A stretch of 14,889 nucleotides of DNA. It comes from CAZONU01 sp965370045 (GTDB lineage: Bacteria > Planctomycetota > SZUA-567 > JAKLDR01). Below are positions 13,190 through 14,889 of the stretch, piece after piece (within the stretch, counting starts at the first letter, position 1; every line of letters begins with the position of its first letter). A program made the translations under genes and the position numbers. The stretch is taken from the NCBI GenBank assembly GCA_965370045.1, contig CBDUSI010000110.1, positions 1 to 14,889 on the forward strand. Direction: 5' to 3'. The notes below the pieces were generated by a model. That model searched no databases, had not been told where the DNA came from, and saw nothing but the letters and a program-made list of their open reading frames with translations.

Positions 13190-14830
13190 ATGTTCTGTTT
13201 CCAGTGCGAGCAGACCGTAGGCGGCAAGGGCTGCACCAAGTCTGGCGTGTGCGGCAAGGACTCTCAGACGGCCGAGCTGCAAGACCTGTTAATCTACACC
13301 CTCAAGGGGCTCAGCCAGTACGCCCACCGCGCCCGCGGGTTGGGCGTCACCGACGAGGGCGTTAACGCCTGCAGCATCAAGGCGCTTTTCACCACGGTGA
13401 CCAACGTCAACTTCGACCCCGAGTCGCTGCGGGCCATGATCAAGTGCGTCTCCGGCTTCCGCGAGAAGTCCCGGAAGCTCTACGAGGCGGCCGCGACGAA
13501 GGCCGGGCAGACGCCCGAGAAGCTGAGCGGCCCGGCGGCCTCCGCCCCGGTGGAGGAGCTCGATGCCCAGCTGGCCCTGGCCGGGAAGATCGGCATCGAA
13601 GCCCGGCGCGCCGACCGCGGCGAGGAGACCGTCGCGCTGGAAGAGCTGATCACCTACGGGCTCAAGGGCCTGGCCTCCTACGCCGACCACGCCATGATCC
13701 TGGGCCAGACGGACGACGCCGTCTTCGGTTTCATCCACGAGGCCCTGGCCAAGATCGCCGAGGGCGCGGGCGGCGAGGAACTGGTGGGGCTGGCCTTCAA
13801 GACCGGCGAGATCAACATCCGGGCCATGGAGCTGCTGGACGCCGCCAACACCGAGACCTACGGGCATCCCGAGCCTACCGAGGTGCGGGTTACGCCGGTG
13901 AAGGGCAAGGCGCTGCTGGTCTCCGGCCACGACCTCCAGGATCTCGAGGAGATACTCAAGCAGACCGAGGGCAAGGGCATCAACGTCTACACCCACGGCG
14001 AGATGCTGCCCTGCCTGGCCTACCCCGGGCTCAAGAAGTATAAGCACCTGGTGGGCAATTACGGCGGCGCCTGGCAGGACCAGCGCAAGGAGTTCGACGC
14101 CTTCCCCGGCGCGATACTCATGACCACCAACTGCATCCAGAAGCCCAAGGAGAGCTACGGGGACCGCATCTTCACCACCGGGCTGGTCGCCTGGCCGGGG
14201 GTTACCCACCTCAGGGACCACGAGTTCGGCCCGGCAGTCGAGGCCGCGCTGGCCGCGCCGGGGTTCAGCGAGGACGCCCCCGAGAAGAAGATCATCGTCG
14301 GCTTCGGCAGGAACGCGGTGCTGGGCGTGGCCGACAAGGTCATCGAGGCGGTCAAGGGCGGCGCGATCAAACACTTCTTCCTGGTTGGCGGCTGCGACGG
14401 GGCCAAGCCCGGGCGCAACTACTACACCGAGTTCGCCGAGAAGGTGCCGGAGGACTGCGTGATCCTCACCTTGGCCTGCGGCAAGTACCGCTTCAACAAG
14501 CTGGACTTTGGAGACATCGGCGGCATCCCGCGCCTGCTGGACATCGGCCAGTGCAACGACGCCTACTCGGCCGTGAAGATCGCCATGGCGCTGGCCGACG
14601 CCTTCGGCACCGACGTCAACGGCCTGCCGCTCTCGATAGTCCTTTCCTGGTACGAGCAGAAGGCGGTGGCCATTCTGCTGTCGCTGCTGCACCTGGGGAT
14701 CAGGAACATCAAGATTGGACCCAGCCTGCCGGCATTCGTATCGTCGGGAGTGCTAAACGTGCTCGTCGAGAAGTTCAACATCGCGCCGATCAGCACGCCG
14801 GAGGAGGACCTCAAGGCGATTCTGGGTTAG
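13190..14830 (+). CDS. hcp: Hybrid cluster protein / hydroxylamine reductase (class I)
   Basis: This 546-residue protein is full-length Hcp, a cytoplasmic enzyme that reduces hydroxylamine to ammonia in vitro and NO to N2O, and contributes to nitrosative-stress defence and protein S-nitrosylation. The N-terminal cubane ligands are C3, C6, C15 and C21, the short spacing of class I enzymes from anaerobes. The hybrid-cluster ligands are all present: H247, E271, C315, C402 (the persulfide position, in GGCDGAKPG), C430, C455, E489 and K491. Their spacing matches the Desulfovibrio enzyme almost residue for residue. GAGGAGGAG lies just before the ATG. It is the last gene of the Rrf2 operon; no hcr reductase follows, so the upstream ferredoxin and rubredoxin are the likely electron donors. 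Confidence 0.96.
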   Translation: MFCFQCEQTVGGKGCTKSGVCGKDSQTAELQDLLIYTLKGLSQYAHRARGLGVTDEGVNACSIKALFTTVTNVNFDPESLRAMIKCVSGFREKSRKLYEAAATKAGQTPEKLSGPAASAPVEELDAQLALAGKIGIEARRADRGEETVALEELITYGLKGLASYADHAMILGQTDDAVFGFIHEALAKIAEGAGGEELVGLAFKTGEINIRAMELLDAANTETYGHPEPTEVRVTPVKGKALLVSGHDLQDLEEILKQTEGKGINVYTHGEMLPCLAYPGLKKYKHLVGNYGGAWQDQRKEFDAFPGAILMTTNCIQKPKESYGDRIFTTGLVAWPGVTHLRDHEFGPAVEAALAAPGFSEDAPEKKIIVGFGRNAVLGVADKVIEAVKGGAIKHFFLVGGCDGAKPGRNYYTEFAEKVPEDCVILTLACGKYRFNKLDFGDIGGIPRLLDIGQCNDAYSAVKIAMALADAFGTDVNGLPLSIVLSWYEQKAVAILLSLLHLGIRNIKIGPSLPAFVSSGVLNVLVEKFNIAPISTPEEDLKAILG

Positions 14831-14889
14831 CAGTCCGTTGAAAAATGGGGCGTCGTGACGACAGGCGCTCCCGAGCGATGCGAGGCCTG
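14831..14889. other. Downstream region with two short hairpins; possible repeat edge
   Basis: Two perfect inverted repeats lie back to back: GTCGT-G-ACGAC (14852-14862) and CGCTC-CC-GAGCG (14866-14877). They follow CCGTTGAAAAATGG, a short A-rich patch soon after the hcp stop. No T-run follows, so this is not a standard terminator. No coding region is visible up to the window edge. It may be the end of a dispersed repeat or simply the 3' region of hcp. Confidence 0.3.

Noticed and set aside
13289..14692. Minus-strand 467-codon frame opposite hcp
   Set aside because: Val/Gly/Leu/Asp-rich shadow of a strongly recognised hcp gene.

Overview
This window is GC-rich (roughly two-thirds GC by eye) bacterial chromosome, densely packed with genes that overlap or sit a few bases apart and mostly have good GGAGG-type ribosome sites. 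No rRNA, tRNA, CRISPR array, transposase or phage gene was seen. The gene content suggests an anaerobe or facultative anaerobe with a complex envelope: an electron-bifurcating NfnAB transhydrogenase, a class I hybrid cluster protein, rubredoxin, several Fe-S proteins and a ResB-type cytochrome c assembly protein. A WD40 protein with a zinc ribbon, a membrane anchor and a long Pro/Ala linker, next to a small secreted STN-like protein, resembles what is found in Planctomycetota and neighbouring deep-branching lineages. That placement is a weak inference from style only.

Layout. Positions 1-6551 are on the minus strand and read right to left: a zinc-ribbon/WD40 membrane protein (6551-4722); a small exported STN-like protein with a highly charged tail (4722-4108); then, behind its own TTGACG-N16-TAGAAT promoter, nfnA (3980-3150) and nfnB (3153-1729); then a ResB-like protein that starts 10 bp after nfnB and runs off the left edge. 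A divergent intergenic region (6552-6718) separates this from the plus-strand half.

Positions 6719-11418 look like one plus-strand operon of five tightly coupled genes: a 74-residue Lys/Glu-rich protein, tldD, tldE, an orphan ParA-family ATPase, and a zinc-ribbon/Yip1-like membrane protein. Two of the four junctions are ATGA overlaps and the other two are gaps of 2 and 11 bp.

Positions 11501-14830 hold a redox-stress operon behind a TTGACG-N16-TATAAT promoter: an Rrf2 regulator with three cluster-type cysteines, a ferredoxin with a Cys-rich C-terminal domain, a zinc-ribbon/rubredoxin fusion, and full-length Hcp with all eight hybrid-cluster ligands. The likely logic is that the Rrf2 protein senses NO or the Fe-S state through its cluster, and the ferredoxin and rubredoxin then supply electrons to Hcp, which reduces NO or hydroxylamine. 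The last 59 bp contain two short hairpins and may be the edge of a repeat.

Most of the window is recognisable housekeeping and stress biology. The points most worth following are the internal, well-formed start that would yield a free 53-residue rubredoxin from the fusion gene, the parA/Yip1-like pair inside the tldDE operon, the WD40/STN pair, and the palindrome centred on the -10 box of the Rrf2 promoter. I did not find a clearly new defence or mobile system.
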